A DNA stretch of 64,000 nt from CAWGJF01 sp963715745. Its GTDB lineage: Bacteria; Bacteroidota; Ignavibacteria; Ignavibacteriales; Ignavibacteriaceae. A model generated the notes under the pieces. It worked only from the letters and a program-made list of their open reading frames with translations. It ran no database searches and was not told the origin of the DNA. The position numbers were made by a program, and so were the translations under genes. This document shows positions 43,177 through 52,869 of the stretch, one piece after another (within the stretch, counting starts at the first letter, position 1; every line of letters starts with the position of its first letter). The stretch is taken from contig OY970271.1 of the NCBI GenBank assembly GCA_963715745.1, positions 2,790,001 through 2,854,000 on the forward strand, written 5' to 3'.

Positions 43177-45174
43177 ATGATTAACATTTTTACAAAAGTA
43201 TCAAGGATGGTTCTATTCTTTCTTTTAATATTTCTCATTTCACCAAACCTCATTTTTTCACAGGTAAATAGTAACAGAAATAAAAAACTACCTGATCCGA
43301 CCCAGCATCACGAAGTTAAGGATGATGATTATGTTCCGGTAACCAGAGAAAGCCAGGAAAGATCACCTGCATATAGAATTTCAGCAAATAATATTTTTAC
43401 AACTCAAGTGAATGTTGATGTGAATGGACAAAATATTGTTGGTGATGCTGCCAATGAACCTTCGATTGCCGTTGATCCTAATAATCATAATAATATTACA
43501 ATAGGCTGGAGGCAATTCAATACAGTCACAAGCAATTTCCGCCAGGCAGGATACGGCTACACTACAGATGGTGGGCAAACCTGGACTTTTCCCGGTGTAA
43601 TTGAACCTGGCATTTTCCGTTCTGATCCTGTTCTTGATGCTGATGTTTATGGAAACGTTTATTACAACAGCTTGACAAATGACCCTGATTTTTATTGTAA
43701 AGTATTTAAATCAAGTACGGGAGGTTCAATCTGGGATAGCGGTACTGATGCCCACGGTGGAGACAAACAATGGATGACAATTGATAAGATCAATGGACCC
43801 GGACTAGGTCATGTGTATGCATACTGGACATCTTTTTACAGTGTCTGCTACCCTGATTTCTTTACCCGTTCAACTGATTTTGGTGCAACCTTTGAAGATT
43901 GTATTTCAATTCCAAATGAGCCCTATTGGGGCACACTTGCTGTTGGTCCAGGTGGTGAGCTTTATATTGGTGGAACGACTGGATTTAATTTCCAGGTGGC
44001 TAAGTCTACAAATGCTCAGTATAATACTCAAATAATAACATGGGATATGACTACAAACGTAAATCTTGATGGTACAATTACTTCAGGTGGTTATCCAAAT
44101 CCAGGTGGATTGATGGGTCAAACATCAATTGCAGTCGATACTTCCGGCGGACCATATAATGGTAACGTATATTTACTTTGTACAGTTGAGCGCAACTCTA
44201 ATTCAGATCCTGCAGATGTTATGTTTGCAAGAAGCACAGATGGTGGTGCTACTTGGAGTTCACCAATCAGGATTAATAATGATCTAAGTACCTCTGCATA
44301 CCAATGGTTTGGAACAATGTCCGTTGGACCGACTGGCCGAATTGATGTAGTTTGGTTGGATACAAGAGATAACGCAGCTAACATTTCAGCCTTATATTAT
44401 TCTAATTCAAAGGATGGTGGATTGACCTGGTCACCAAATGAAAAACTTTCAGATACCTTTAATTCCCGTATAGGCTGGCCTAATCAAAATAAGATGGGTG
44501 ATTACTATGATATGGTTTCAGATAGTAATGGGGCACATCTTGCATGGGCAGCTACTTTTAATGGTGAACAGGATGTTTATTACAGTTATATCACAGATAC
44601 AACCGGCTCTGTCCCTGTAGAGTTTACTTCATTTACTGCTTCTGCTTCGGCAAATGTTGTCACTCTTCTTTGGTCAACTGCAACAGAAATAAATAACCAG
44701 GGTTTTGAAATTGAAAGAAGTAATGACAAAGCTGTCTGGAGAACTGTAGGATTTAAAGAAGGAAAAGGAACCACTTCAGAACCACAGGAATATTTCTATA
44801 ATGATAAATTATCCGGCTATGAATCATTAAGATTTTATTACAGGTTAAAACAAATTGATTTTGATGGCAGTTTTAAATACTCAAGCATTGTGGAAGTTAA
44901 TATAGCTCCATCAGAATTTTCACTTTTACAAAACTACCCCAACCCATTTAATCCAACTACTGCAATTAGCTATCAATTACCGGTTAATAGTTTTGTAACA
45001 CTTAAAATTTATAATGTTTTAGGGAATGAAGTTACTACATTAGTTAGCGAACGAAAACCTGCGGGCAAATATGAGGTTAACTTTGATGCTTCAAAATTAG
45101 TAAGCGGAGTTTATTATTATACACTATGTGCTGAAAATTTTGTTCAAACAAGAAAAATGATATTATTAAAGTAA
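43177..45174 (+). CDS. Secreted sialidase-like beta-propeller protein with T9SS sorting domain
   Basis: About 665 aa from ATG 43177 (MINIFTKVSRMVLFFLLIF), chosen because the signal peptide begins here; an in-frame longer start at 43087 has no signal. The Asp-box repeats (YTTDGGQTWTF, ARSTDGGATWSS, SKDGGLTWSP) and FTRSTDFGATF are those of BNR/sialidase-like propellers. A T9SS domain ends the protein (NYPNPFNPTTAISYQ, ending KMILLK). It is probably a surface glycan-binding or hydrolase-like protein. No sialidase catalytic triad could be confirmed by eye, so the enzyme activity is open. Confidence 0.85.
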   Translation: MINIFTKVSRMVLFFLLIFLISPNLIFSQVNSNRNKKLPDPTQHHEVKDDDYVPVTRESQERSPAYRISANNIFTTQVNVDVNGQNIVGDAANEPSIAVDPNNHNNITIGWRQFNTVTSNFRQAGYGYTTDGGQTWTFPGVIEPGIFRSDPVLDADVYGNVYYNSLTNDPDFYCKVFKSSTGGSIWDSGTDAHGGDKQWMTIDKINGPGLGHVYAYWTSFYSVCYPDFFTRSTDFGATFEDCISIPNEPYWGTLAVGPGGELYIGGTTGFNFQVAKSTNAQYNTQIITWDMTTNVNLDGTITSGGYPNPGGLMGQTSIAVDTSGGPYNGNVYLLCTVERNSNSDPADVMFARSTDGGATWSSPIRINNDLSTSAYQWFGTMSVGPTGRIDVVWLDTRDNAANISALYYSNSKDGGLTWSPNEKLSDTFNSRIGWPNQNKMGDYYDMVSDSNGAHLAWAATFNGEQDVYYSYITDTTGSVPVEFTSFTASASANVVTLLWSTATEINNQGFEIERSNDKAVWRTVGFKEGKGTTSEPQEYFYNDKLSGYESLRFYYRLKQIDFDGSFKYSSIVEVNIAPSEFSLLQNYPNPFNPTTAISYQLPVNSFVTLKIYNVLGNEVTTLVSERKPAGKYEVNFDASKLVSGVYYYTLCAENFVQTRKMILLK

Positions 45175-45200
45175 TATTTTCAACAAATTAAAAAAGAAAA

Positions 45201-45226
45201 GGCTGCACTTTTGTGTAGCCTTTTTA
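45201..45226 (+). terminator. Terminator after the T9SS propeller gene
   Basis: GGCTGCAC pairs with GTGTAGCC (one G-T) around TTTT, followed by TTTTTA. It lies 26 nt past the stop and also faces the rsmE gene end from the other strand. Confidence 0.85.
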
Positions 45227-45249
45227 ATATTAATTATATGAGATAAAAT

Positions 45250-45951
45250 TCAGGAATTACAATTTAGCATTGATGCACATACAACAACAGCAGTTTCACT
45301 TCTTAACCTTGAATTAGAAATACTAAAAAAATCATTCTCATCAAAGTAGTCTAATTCTTCTTTACCAAAACCACCTTCGGGGCCGAAAATGAAAAGACTT
45401 AATTCATCTTTATCAAGATCACCTATGAATTTCTTTTCAGTTTTTTGTTCAAATATAACCTTCTTCCCTTTCAGTTTAATTATTTCATCTAATTTCATAA
45501 TACTGATTTTGGGCAGGTTGGCTCTTAAAGATTGCTTCATTGCAGAAAGCAATATTTTATTTAGTCTTTCAGTATTCTTTGATTTACCAATTGTGCGCTT
45601 GGATGAAAAAAGAATAAAATTAGTTATTCCGAGTTCCACACATTTTTCAAGAGCAAATTTTAATCTGTCCGGATTTTTCAAAATTGGGATACAAAATTCA
45701 ATATTTTTATTATTATCCGGCTGTTCAACCGATTCTTCAATTTTAACAATAACTTCTGTTTTATAAATTTCAGAGATTTGCGTTTTATAAATTTTCCCCA
45801 GTCCATCAGTTACATAGAGCAAATCCCCTTCCCTATGTCTCATAACTTTAATGATATGTTTAGACTCATCTTCTTCGAGAATAATTTGATTATTTTTAGA
45901 ATCAACATTTGTCGAATAATAAAGTTCAACTTCAGATAAATATTTTTCCAT
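45250..45951 (-). CDS. rsmE: 16S rRNA m3U1498 methyltransferase
   Basis: 233 aa from ATG 45951; the TTG at 45957 is less likely. N-terminal PUA-like domain (DESKHIIKVMRHREGD), then a SPOUT methyltransferase domain with the knot region LFIFGPEGGFGKEELDYF and SNSRLRSETAVV, typical of RsmE. It methylates N3 of U1498 in 16S rRNA. Length and motifs are standard. It shares its 3' end with the convergent T9SS gene. Confidence 0.93.
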   Translation of the reverse strand: MEKYLSEVELYYSTNVDSKNNQIILEEDESKHIIKVMRHREGDLLYVTDGLGKIYKTQISEIYKTEVIVKIEESVEQPDNNKNIEFCIPILKNPDRLKFALEKCVELGITNFILFSSKRTIGKSKNTERLNKILLSAMKQSLRANLPKISIMKLDEIIKLKGKKVIFEQKTEKKFIGDLDKDELSLFIFGPEGGFGKEELDYFDENDFFSISNSRLRSETAVVVCASMLNCNS

Positions 45952-45973
45952 AAACAAAAAAAGTTAATCTTAA

Positions 45974-47308
45974 TTAAAAAGAAGTTCCTATATCAAAAAT
46001 AAATTCTGTCTTACCATTATCATTTAAAGCGGCTTCAATCCTAAAAATTGCATAGGGTAATAAAAGAACCGAAAGCCCGACACCATATCCGGTATCAAAT
46101 TTTTTTGTTGAAACAGATTCATTTCTATACCAGGTTGTTCCTGTGTCAGCAAATAGTTCTGCAATTAGTGCAAATCTGTAAGAGAGAAGAGATTTTGGTA
46201 GTAAAGGTATAAAATCAAGATTTATTCTTGCCTCTTTAATAATCGGGTAATTCAGTTCCACTGAACCAATCATTAAACTGTTCCCCTCGCGCTTGCTATT
46301 GAAAAAATGACCTCTTATTCTTTCAGCTAAACCGAGATATGAATAATCATAAAATGGGACGTTACCGTATGTATGTCTTAATCCAAATCTCCATTTTGCA
46401 GTCAGATGATCAAAAAAAGTTCTGTATTCTCTCAAATCAAAATCCACAACTCTGTAATTAATATTGTCTATTCCTATTCCTTTAAAATTATAACCCAAAA
46501 GAACAAACAGTCCGTTAGAAGGATATTGAATCAAATCTCTGGTATCATAAGTATACTGAGTTCCTAAAGTAACAAGTCTGTCGATCCTGCTGTCAGAAGC
46601 ATTTACTCCCGGTAAATAAAAAGGTGTTTCAATATAATCGAAGGATCCTGTAAGTGAAACTCTCTGGAATAATCCAAACCTTTTTCCAATTGCTAAATTA
46701 CCACCAATAATTTTTTGTTCGAACTGACTTCCGTGTAAGAATTCTGCTTCATCACTTCTGTTTGTTACTTTATTATAGCTTAAATTAGTTGATAAGAAAA
46801 TGTTTTGATCATATATGAGATTCGGATTTCTGTATATCAGGTTTACACTCGGATCATATCCTAATGCCAGAACGCCTATCAAAGTTTCATTTCTTCCACG
46901 AAAATTCCGGATGCTTACAGCAACTCCGTAAGATAATTTATCCCAATCACGATCTTTTAATGTTATAAACGGAAGAGGATAAATGTACCAGCTTTCTGCA
47001 ATATCAATTAATAAATAATTAATTTTATTAGTTCTGAATGGAATTAGCTTCACTTCATTAAAGATATTCAGACTGTAAATTCTCTCCCTATTGTATTCGG
47101 CTAATTTCGGGTTTAAAGTATCGCCTACTGTAAAAGTCATTTCTCGCAGTATTATTGATTCTTCGGTAATATCATTACCCTTAATGATGATAGAATCAAT
47201 GATTACTGAAAAATTATCTTTATAGTACAGTGTGTCATTATCAACAGCAAATGATGAAGATAAAATAAATGGAAGAATAAAAATTAATAGTCTGAAAAAC
47301 TTAATCAA
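45974..47308 (-). CDS. Small BamA/Omp85-like outer-membrane protein with one POTRA domain
   Basis: 444 aa: signal peptide (about residues 1-21), one POTRA-like domain (about 37-108, IIIKGNDITEESIILREM) and a bacterial surface-antigen barrel from about 150 to the end (FIFDIGTSF). BamA usually has five POTRA domains and about 800 aa, so this is a reduced relative. It may insert or secrete proteins, or act in T9SS-linked assembly. It follows rsmE and gcvP in the same direction. Confidence 0.8.
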   Translation of the reverse strand: MIKFFRLLIFILPFILSSSFAVDNDTLYYKDNFSVIIDSIIIKGNDITEESIILREMTFTVGDTLNPKLAEYNRERIYSLNIFNEVKLIPFRTNKINYLLIDIAESWYIYPLPFITLKDRDWDKLSYGVAVSIRNFRGRNETLIGVLALGYDPSVNLIYRNPNLIYDQNIFLSTNLSYNKVTNRSDEAEFLHGSQFEQKIIGGNLAIGKRFGLFQRVSLTGSFDYIETPFYLPGVNASDSRIDRLVTLGTQYTYDTRDLIQYPSNGLFVLLGYNFKGIGIDNINYRVVDFDLREYRTFFDHLTAKWRFGLRHTYGNVPFYDYSYLGLAERIRGHFFNSKREGNSLMIGSVELNYPIIKEARINLDFIPLLPKSLLSYRFALIAELFADTGTTWYRNESVSTKKFDTGYGVGLSVLLLPYAIFRIEAALNDNGKTEFIFDIGTSF

Positions 47309-47330
47309 AGAAATTTTGGATTTGTTTATA

Positions 47331-47357
47331 AAAATGAAGCACTGTTAAAAGTGCTTC
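47331..47357 (-). terminator. Terminator downstream of gcvP
   Basis: GAAGCACT (47336-47343) and AGTGCTTC (47350-47357) form a perfect 8-bp stem, with T-rich sequence on the minus strand after it. Confidence 0.75.
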
Positions 47358-47392
47358 GTTAAAAAAGACTGGAATATTTTTTATAGATAAAA

Positions 47393-48340
47393 TTAAGAGA
47401 CTTCTGCTTCTTCATATTCACTAACCGGAAGACAACTGCACACAAGGTTCCTGTCTCCATAAGCATTATCAACACGCCCAACTGAAGGCCAAAATTTATT
47501 TATCCTGGTGTACGGAAGAGGATAAGCTGCTTTTTCACGGGAATATGAACGATCCCAGTTATCTGAAATTACAGAGAGTAAAGTGTGGGGTGCATTCTTC
47601 AATACATTATCCTTCTGATCTTGTTTCCCTTCACTTATTTCTTTAATTTCATTGCTGATTGAAATCAGAGCTTCACAATACCTGTCTATTTCTGTTAGTG
47701 ATTCACTTTCAGTCGGTTCAAACATAAGTGTACCGGGAACAGGAAAAGAAACAGTAGGAGCATGAAAACCATAATCCATTAATCGTTTAGCAATGTCTTC
47801 AACTTCAATATTTGCAGAATGTTTGAACTCCCGCATATCAAATATTAATTCGTGTGCTACTCTACCATTCAATCCTGTGTACAAAACTTTAAAGTGTGAT
47901 GAAAGTATTGACATTGCATAATTTGCATTCAAAATAGCAATTTTGGAAGCAAGTGTTAAACCTTCAGCGCCCATAAGTTTTATATAAGCATAAGAAATCA
48001 GTAATATATCCGCACTTCCCCAAGGTGCTGATGAAACCGCAGGTATAGATTTATCACTCCCGATTTTTACAACAACATGTCCGGGTAAAAACGGTTTTAA
48101 ATGTTCAGCGACAGCAATTGGTCCGGCACCCGGTCCGCCACCTCCGTGTGGGATACAAAAAGTTTTATGCAAATTAAGATGACAAACATCTGCCCCTATT
48201 ATTGCCGGACTGGTTAATCCAACTTGTGCGTTCATATTTGCACCATCCATATAAACTTGACCGCCATTTTGATGAATGATTTTACAGATTTCTATTACAT
48301 CCTCTTCAAAAACACCGTGTGTTGATGGATATGTGATCAT
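47393..48340 (-). CDS. gcvP: GcvP C-terminal fragment (PLP lysine part)
   Basis: 315 aa in its own frame. It holds HLNLHKTFCIPHGGGGPG, where the lysine binds PLP, and the C-terminal domain up to LVCSCLPV. The start at 48340 is only the first ATG in frame; the true protein continues upstream across the second frameshift. Confidence 0.7.
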   Translation of the reverse strand: MITYPSTHGVFEEDVIEICKIIHQNGGQVYMDGANMNAQVGLTSPAIIGADVCHLNLHKTFCIPHGGGGPGAGPIAVAEHLKPFLPGHVVVKIGSDKSIPAVSSAPWGSADILLISYAYIKLMGAEGLTLASKIAILNANYAMSILSSHFKVLYTGLNGRVAHELIFDMREFKHSANIEVEDIAKRLMDYGFHAPTVSFPVPGTLMFEPTESESLTEIDRYCEALISISNEIKEISEGKQDQKDNVLKNAPHTLLSVISDNWDRSYSREKAAYPLPYTRINKFWPSVGRVDNAYGDRNLVCSCLPVSEYEEAEVS

Positions 48341-48368
48341 TAGCCCTGCAAGTTCTGTTTTATTCGCT

Positions 48369-50045
48369 TCAGCTTTTTTCTTTTAAATCATTAAGATCAA
48401 TATTTCCTCTTTCATCACAACTTACTACAACTACTTTCATCCCTGCCATCACTGCACTTGCAGGATTTGTTCCATGAGCGGATGATGGAATCAAAACAAC
48501 ATTTCTTTTTCCTTCACCGCGGTTTTTATGATATTCACGAATAACCATCAGACCTGTGTATTCACCCTGTGCACCTGAATTTGGTTGTAACGAAACAGAA
48601 TGAAAGCCTGTAATCTCAGCTAAATCTTTTTCAAGCTCATTAAATATTTGCTGATAACCTAAAGTTTGATTTGTCGGTGCAAATGGATGTATGTTTGCAA
48701 ATTCATCCCAGGTAATCGGAAGCATCTCAGTAGTTGCATTTAATTTCATAGTGCAGGAACCAAGCGGAGTCATTGAATGAGCTAACGACAGATCACGGTT
48801 TTCCAGCATCTTCATATAACGTAGCAATTCGGTTTCAGAATGATAAGTATTAAAGACTTCGTGAGTTAAAAAATCGGATTTACGTGTTAAAAAATTCTTA
48901 AAATTTTTATCTGCTTCACAAGAAAGTTTCAAGAAAAATGAATTATCAATATTTCGATTTGCTATTTCAGCAAATAGTCCTACTAACTGAACTACATCCC
49001 TTTCCTCAGTGGCTTCATTCAATGAAATACCAATATGTTCACTATCAATATACCTGAAGTTTATTGTTTTACTTTCAGCCAGAGATTTTATCTTAGAGCA
49101 TGTTTGAAAATCAGATTCTATTTGAAGCGTGTCAAAATAGTGTTTGTTAATCTGATTAAAGCCAAACTCCTTTAAAGCTAAATCCAGAATTCTTGTAAAC
49201 TTTCGAATCCTTTCTGCAATTTTTTTCAGTCCATCTGGACCGTGATACACAGCATACATCCCTGCAATGACAGCAAGAAGAACCTGCGCTGTACAAATAT
49301 TACTTGTTGCTTTCTCTCTCCGTATGTGCTGTTCCCTTGTCTGCAAAGCCATCCTGTAAGCTTTGTTACCCTGCACATCAACCGAAACACCAATTATTCT
49401 ACCAGGAATATTTCTTTTATAAGCATCCTTCGTCGCAAAAAAAGCAGCATGGGGCCCGCCAAATCCCATTGGAACTCCAAACCTTTGTGTGGATCCTACA
49501 ACAGCATCAGCTCCGAATTCTCCTGGTGGTGTGAGCAAGGTAAGACTAAGCAAATCGGCAGTAACAACTTTAAAGATATTTTTTTCATCTGCTGATTTAA
49601 ACAACTCTGAATAATCTCTTATTTCGCCGTTCCCGGCAGGATATTGAACAAGAATACCAAAAACATCATCTGAAAGTTTTACTTTTCTTATATCACCAAT
49701 TTCCAACCTTATTCCCAGAGGATTAGCTCTAGTCTTTAGAACATCAAGTGTTTGAGGATAGCATTCTTCTGATATATAAAATACATTGGCATCTTTTTTA
49801 TTTTTTGGTCTGATAGTATGAAACATAGTCATAGCTTCAGCTGCAGCAGTACCTTCATCGAGCAAAGAAGCATTTGCTATTTCCATGGCTGTTAAGTCCG
49901 AAACTAATGTTTGAAAATTAAGAAGAGCCTCTAATCTTCCCTGTGCTATTTCTGCCTGGTAAGGAGTGTATTGAGTGTACCATCCGGGATTTTCAAGAAT
50001 ATTTCTTTGGATAACCGGAGGTAAAATATTTGGATGGTAACCCAT
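48369..50045 (-). CDS. gcvP: GcvP middle fragment
   Basis: 558 aa. It opens with GYHPNILPPVIQRNILENPGWYTQYTPYQ (read in short pieces: NILENPGWYT and YTPYQAEIAQGRLEALLNFQ), the first PLP-fold half of GcvP, and ends DLKEKS at the second frameshift. SSAHGTNPASA near the end is the usual GcvP loop. It should not be taken as a separate glycine dehydrogenase subunit 1. Confidence 0.7.
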   Translation of the reverse strand: MGYHPNILPPVIQRNILENPGWYTQYTPYQAEIAQGRLEALLNFQTLVSDLTAMEIANASLLDEGTAAAEAMTMFHTIRPKNKKDANVFYISEECYPQTLDVLKTRANPLGIRLEIGDIRKVKLSDDVFGILVQYPAGNGEIRDYSELFKSADEKNIFKVVTADLLSLTLLTPPGEFGADAVVGSTQRFGVPMGFGGPHAAFFATKDAYKRNIPGRIIGVSVDVQGNKAYRMALQTREQHIRREKATSNICTAQVLLAVIAGMYAVYHGPDGLKKIAERIRKFTRILDLALKEFGFNQINKHYFDTLQIESDFQTCSKIKSLAESKTINFRYIDSEHIGISLNEATEERDVVQLVGLFAEIANRNIDNSFFLKLSCEADKNFKNFLTRKSDFLTHEVFNTYHSETELLRYMKMLENRDLSLAHSMTPLGSCTMKLNATTEMLPITWDEFANIHPFAPTNQTLGYQQIFNELEKDLAEITGFHSVSLQPNSGAQGEYTGLMVIREYHKNRGEGKRNVVLIPSSAHGTNPASAVMAGMKVVVVSCDERGNIDLNDLKEKS

Positions 50046-50080
50046 TCCAATATAAGATCTGAAAATTTTATTATGGGAAG

Positions 50081-50290
50081 CTATCTTTTTAAATCTTCAA
50101 TAAAAATATGCTCATTAACCGGTGGAGCAAGATTTAACTTATTTTTTAACCTGATTTGCTCAGGTATTGTCTGTTCAATTAGCTGATCTAAAGTTTCAAC
50201 GCCGCAGTCTTTTACCATCTTTTTTATTTCATCATCGCCTGGACCGATATGTCTGTTTACAAATTTATCCGGATGATCTAAGCCATTCAT
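50081..50290 (-). CDS. gcvP: GcvP N-terminal fragment
   Basis: 69 aa with the true start at 50290 and the GcvP opening FVNRHIGPGDDEIKKMVK. It stops at TAG just after the five-A run near 50081. Confidence 0.65.
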   Translation of the reverse strand: MNGLDHPDKFVNRHIGPGDDEIKKMVKDCGVETLDQLIEQTIPEQIRLKNKLNLAPPVNEHIFIEDLKR

Positions 50291-50422
50291 AAAAATCTCT
50301 CTTATAATTTTGATGTAGTAATAAGAATTCTGTAAGAACTATTTAATTTGAAAAGTAAATTTAAAGAAATTATAGAAATTATTTAGTTCAGAAAGAAAGT
50401 GTAAACTTACAATTCGGAGGAT

Positions 50423-51217
50423 TTATTCACTTGAAGAAGAGTCAGGTACAAGCTTGTTCATAGCTTCATGAGCAGCATTTTGTTCCGCTGATTTTTTACT
50501 TTTCCCTTTTCCTATCCCGGAAATATCCTTGCCAACGACCACTTTTACTGTAAAAATGCGGTCGTGTTGAGGACCTTCTTCATTGACTACTTCATAATAA
50601 GGAATTTCCATTTTATTTGCCTGTGCATACTCCAGTAACTGGCTTTTATAATTTTCATCAATGAGATGTTCCCCTTCTTTCATAATCGGTTTAATTAATG
50701 ATTTTAATAAGAAAGCTTCACAAACCTGAAGTCCGTTATCAAGATAAACCGCTCCAATCAAGGCTTCAAAAGTATCCGATAAAATTGATTTTGAATTATA
50801 GACTGTTCCCCTGGTTAAATTGCTGCCAAGTAAAAGATAATCACCAAGTTTCAGTCTTTCTCCTGTTTCACCAAGTGTTTTACGGTTTACTATTTTGGCT
50901 CTTACTTTTGTTAAAAACCCTTCTTCTTCTTCAGGATATCTTTTAAAGAGATATTCACCAATAACAAGGTTTAAGACTGAATCACCAAGAAATTCCAGCC
51001 TTTCATTTGAAAGATCAATTTCTTCATTGTGTTCAAGAAAAGATCTATGAATCAGAGCCTGAACGTAGAATTTTTGATTGTTAATCTTACATCCAATTAA
51101 TTTTTCTAAAGATTTTATTTGTGCCGGAGTTAAGTTAAGTTGATTTGAGTGATCTGTCGAATTGCCGTTAAAAATTTTTTTAAACCAGGATAGAAAACCA
51201 GGAAGATCAGAATCCAA
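50423..51217 (-). CDS. rnc: Ribonuclease III
   Basis: 264 aa. Catalytic signature NERLEFLGDSVLNLVIGEYL, then FEALIGAVYLDNG with further acidic metal ligands, and a C-terminal dsRNA-binding domain (KSQLLEYAQANK, GKGKSKKSAEQNAAHEAM). It processes rRNA precursors and other double-stranded RNA. It lies 2 nt after fabF, the last gene of the fatty-acid operon in this group. Confidence 0.95.
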   Translation of the reverse strand: MDSDLPGFLSWFKKIFNGNSTDHSNQLNLTPAQIKSLEKLIGCKINNQKFYVQALIHRSFLEHNEEIDLSNERLEFLGDSVLNLVIGEYLFKRYPEEEEGFLTKVRAKIVNRKTLGETGERLKLGDYLLLGSNLTRGTVYNSKSILSDTFEALIGAVYLDNGLQVCEAFLLKSLIKPIMKEGEHLIDENYKSQLLEYAQANKMEIPYYEVVNEEGPQHDRIFTVKVVVGKDISGIGKGKSKKSAEQNAAHEAMNKLVPDSSSSE

Positions 51218-51219
51218 AA

Positions 51220-52473
51220 TTAGTCCTCAAATTTTTTAAACAGAATAGATGCATTGTGTCCACCAAACCCAAATGTATTGCTAATTGCATATTTTATTTC
51301 TTTTTTTGTTGCCTTAAGCGGACTATAATTCAGGTCACATTCGGGATCTGGATTTGTTAAATTGATAGTGGGGGGAATTACTCCGTTTTGAATAGCAAGC
51401 AACGTAGCAACAGCTTCAATTCCACCTGCCGCACCAAGCAAGTGTCCGGTCATCGACTTAGTTGAACTAATTACCAATTTATAAGCATGTTCACCAAATA
51501 AATTTTTTATGGCATTTGTTTCATTTACATCGTTTAACTGAGTAGAAGTTCCATGAGCATTGATATAGTCAACTTCTTCCGGTTTAACATCAGCATCTCT
51601 TAATGCTTCTTTCATTGAACGAATTGCACCTTCACCGCCGGGTGCCGGTGCAGTTATGTGATGCGCATCGCCGGTTAAACCTATTCCTGAAATTTCACCG
51701 TAAATTCTGGCACCACGTTTTTTAGCAAGTTCATACTCTTCAAGTATCAGAGTTCCTGCTCCTTCGCCCATAACAAAACCATTTCTATCAAGATCAAACG
51801 GACGTGAAGCTTCTTTAACCCTGTCATTCCACGTAGACAACGCTCTCATAGCATTAAACCCACCAATAGAAATTTCGGTAATCGCGGCTTCCGATCCACC
51901 ACAAATCATTAAATCTGCACTGCCTCTCTGAATTAAAACAAAAGCATCAGCAATTGCATGGGAGGCAGTAGCACAGGCAGAAGTTGTTGCATAATTTGGT
52001 CCTTTTAAACCAAACTTGATAGAGATTTGTCCCGCTGCGATATCTGAAATCATCATCGGGACAAAAAAGGGGCTCATTTTTTTTGGATCATTATTTTCAA
52101 AATATACCCAATGCTGTTCCTGAAGTGTTTTCATTCCACCAATTCCACTTCCGTATATAACACCGAATTTTTCTGTCTCAACAGAGCTCAGAACTAATTC
52201 GGAATCTTTAATTGCCATTTCAGAAGAGATAAGTGCAAATTGACAGAAAGGATCAAGCCTTCGGATTATTTTTTTATCAAGATAATCTTCAGGATTGAAA
52301 TTTTTTACTTCGGCAGCAAACTTTGTATCAAACTTTGCTGTATCAAACCTGGTTATGTAATCAACCCCATTTTTACCGGCCAATAATCCTTCCCAGTAAT
52401 CTTTAAGATTATTACCAATCGGAGTGATTGCACCCATACCTGTCACTACAACTCGTCGATTTTTCATCGCCAT
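51220..52473 (-). CDS. fabF: 3-oxoacyl-ACP synthase II
   Basis: 417 aa. Active-site Cys in TTSACATASHA, His in NAHGTSTQLND and GHLLGAAGG, and the thiolase-fold start RRVVVTGMGAITPIG. It extends acyl-ACP in fatty-acid synthesis. It sits 70 bp downstream of acpP. Length is standard. Confidence 0.96.
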   Translation of the reverse strand: MAMKNRRVVVTGMGAITPIGNNLKDYWEGLLAGKNGVDYITRFDTAKFDTKFAAEVKNFNPEDYLDKKIIRRLDPFCQFALISSEMAIKDSELVLSSVETEKFGVIYGSGIGGMKTLQEQHWVYFENNDPKKMSPFFVPMMISDIAAGQISIKFGLKGPNYATTSACATASHAIADAFVLIQRGSADLMICGGSEAAITEISIGGFNAMRALSTWNDRVKEASRPFDLDRNGFVMGEGAGTLILEEYELAKKRGARIYGEISGIGLTGDAHHITAPAPGGEGAIRSMKEALRDADVKPEEVDYINAHGTSTQLNDVNETNAIKNLFGEHAYKLVISSTKSMTGHLLGAAGGIEAVATLLAIQNGVIPPTINLTNPDPECDLNYSPLKATKKEIKYAISNTFGFGGHNASILFKKFED

Positions 52474-52543
52474 ATCAGATGAAGAATAAATTTTTCAGGA
52501 ACAGAATAAAAGTGGGAGAAGTCTGTTAATATCCCTTGAAAAA

Positions 52544-52777
52544 TTATCCTAATTTTTCTGAAAGATATTTTACAGCGTCCCCTACAGTTCCAATTTTTTC
52601 AGCATCTTCATCAGGAATTGAAATTTGAAAGGCACTTTCAAAACCCATAACTAATTCAACGATATCAAGAGAATCTGCTCCCAAATCGTTTGTAAAAGAG
52701 GCTTCATTTGTAATTTGAGATTCTTCAACCCCAAGTTTATCCATAATTATCTCTTTTACTTTAGCTTCAACGTCCAT
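52544..52777 (-). CDS. acpP: Acyl carrier protein
   Basis: 77 aa. The phosphopantetheine site is the Ser in GADSLDIVELVM, with the acidic helix II typical of ACP. It carries acyl groups between the Fab enzymes. It lies between fabG and fabF as in most bacteria. Confidence 0.97.
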   Translation of the reverse strand: MDVEAKVKEIIMDKLGVEESQITNEASFTNDLGADSLDIVELVMGFESAFQISIPDEDAEKIGTVGDAVKYLSEKLG

Positions 52778-52869
52778 TTTTGGCTCCTGTATTAGTTTTT
52801 AATGATGAAATAGTTAACAGTTTAATATATAACGGTTAAATTTAACAAAATAGAATTCTAACAAACAAA

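Larger units (their letters stand above)
47393..50290 (-). pseudogene. gcvP: Glycine dehydrogenase (decarboxylating), broken by two frameshifts
   Basis: Three reading frames in order (69, 558 and 315 aa, total about 942) make up one full-length GcvP, normally about 950 aa. The first break lies in a run of five A (minus strand, near 50081) where six would keep the frame; the second lies in a run of six A near 48369 where five would. At both points the frame-corrected protein continues in the GcvP pattern (LKKIASHNKIFRSYIGMGYH, and KEKAEANKTELAGLM). The enzyme is the P-protein of the glycine cleavage system. Homopolymer errors in the assembly are the simplest cause; a decayed gene is possible. 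Confidence 0.85.

Noticed and set aside
48360..48375. Programmed ribosomal frameshift in gcvP at A-AAA-AAG-like sequence
   Set aside because: The A-run is in the wrong phase for the standard slippery site and the shift needed is +1, so an indel is simpler.
47393..50045. Two-subunit glycine dehydrogenase (GcvPA/GcvPB)
   Set aside because: The order and content match a single-chain GcvP cut by frameshifts: the frames join cleanly at A-runs and the N-terminal piece is also separate.
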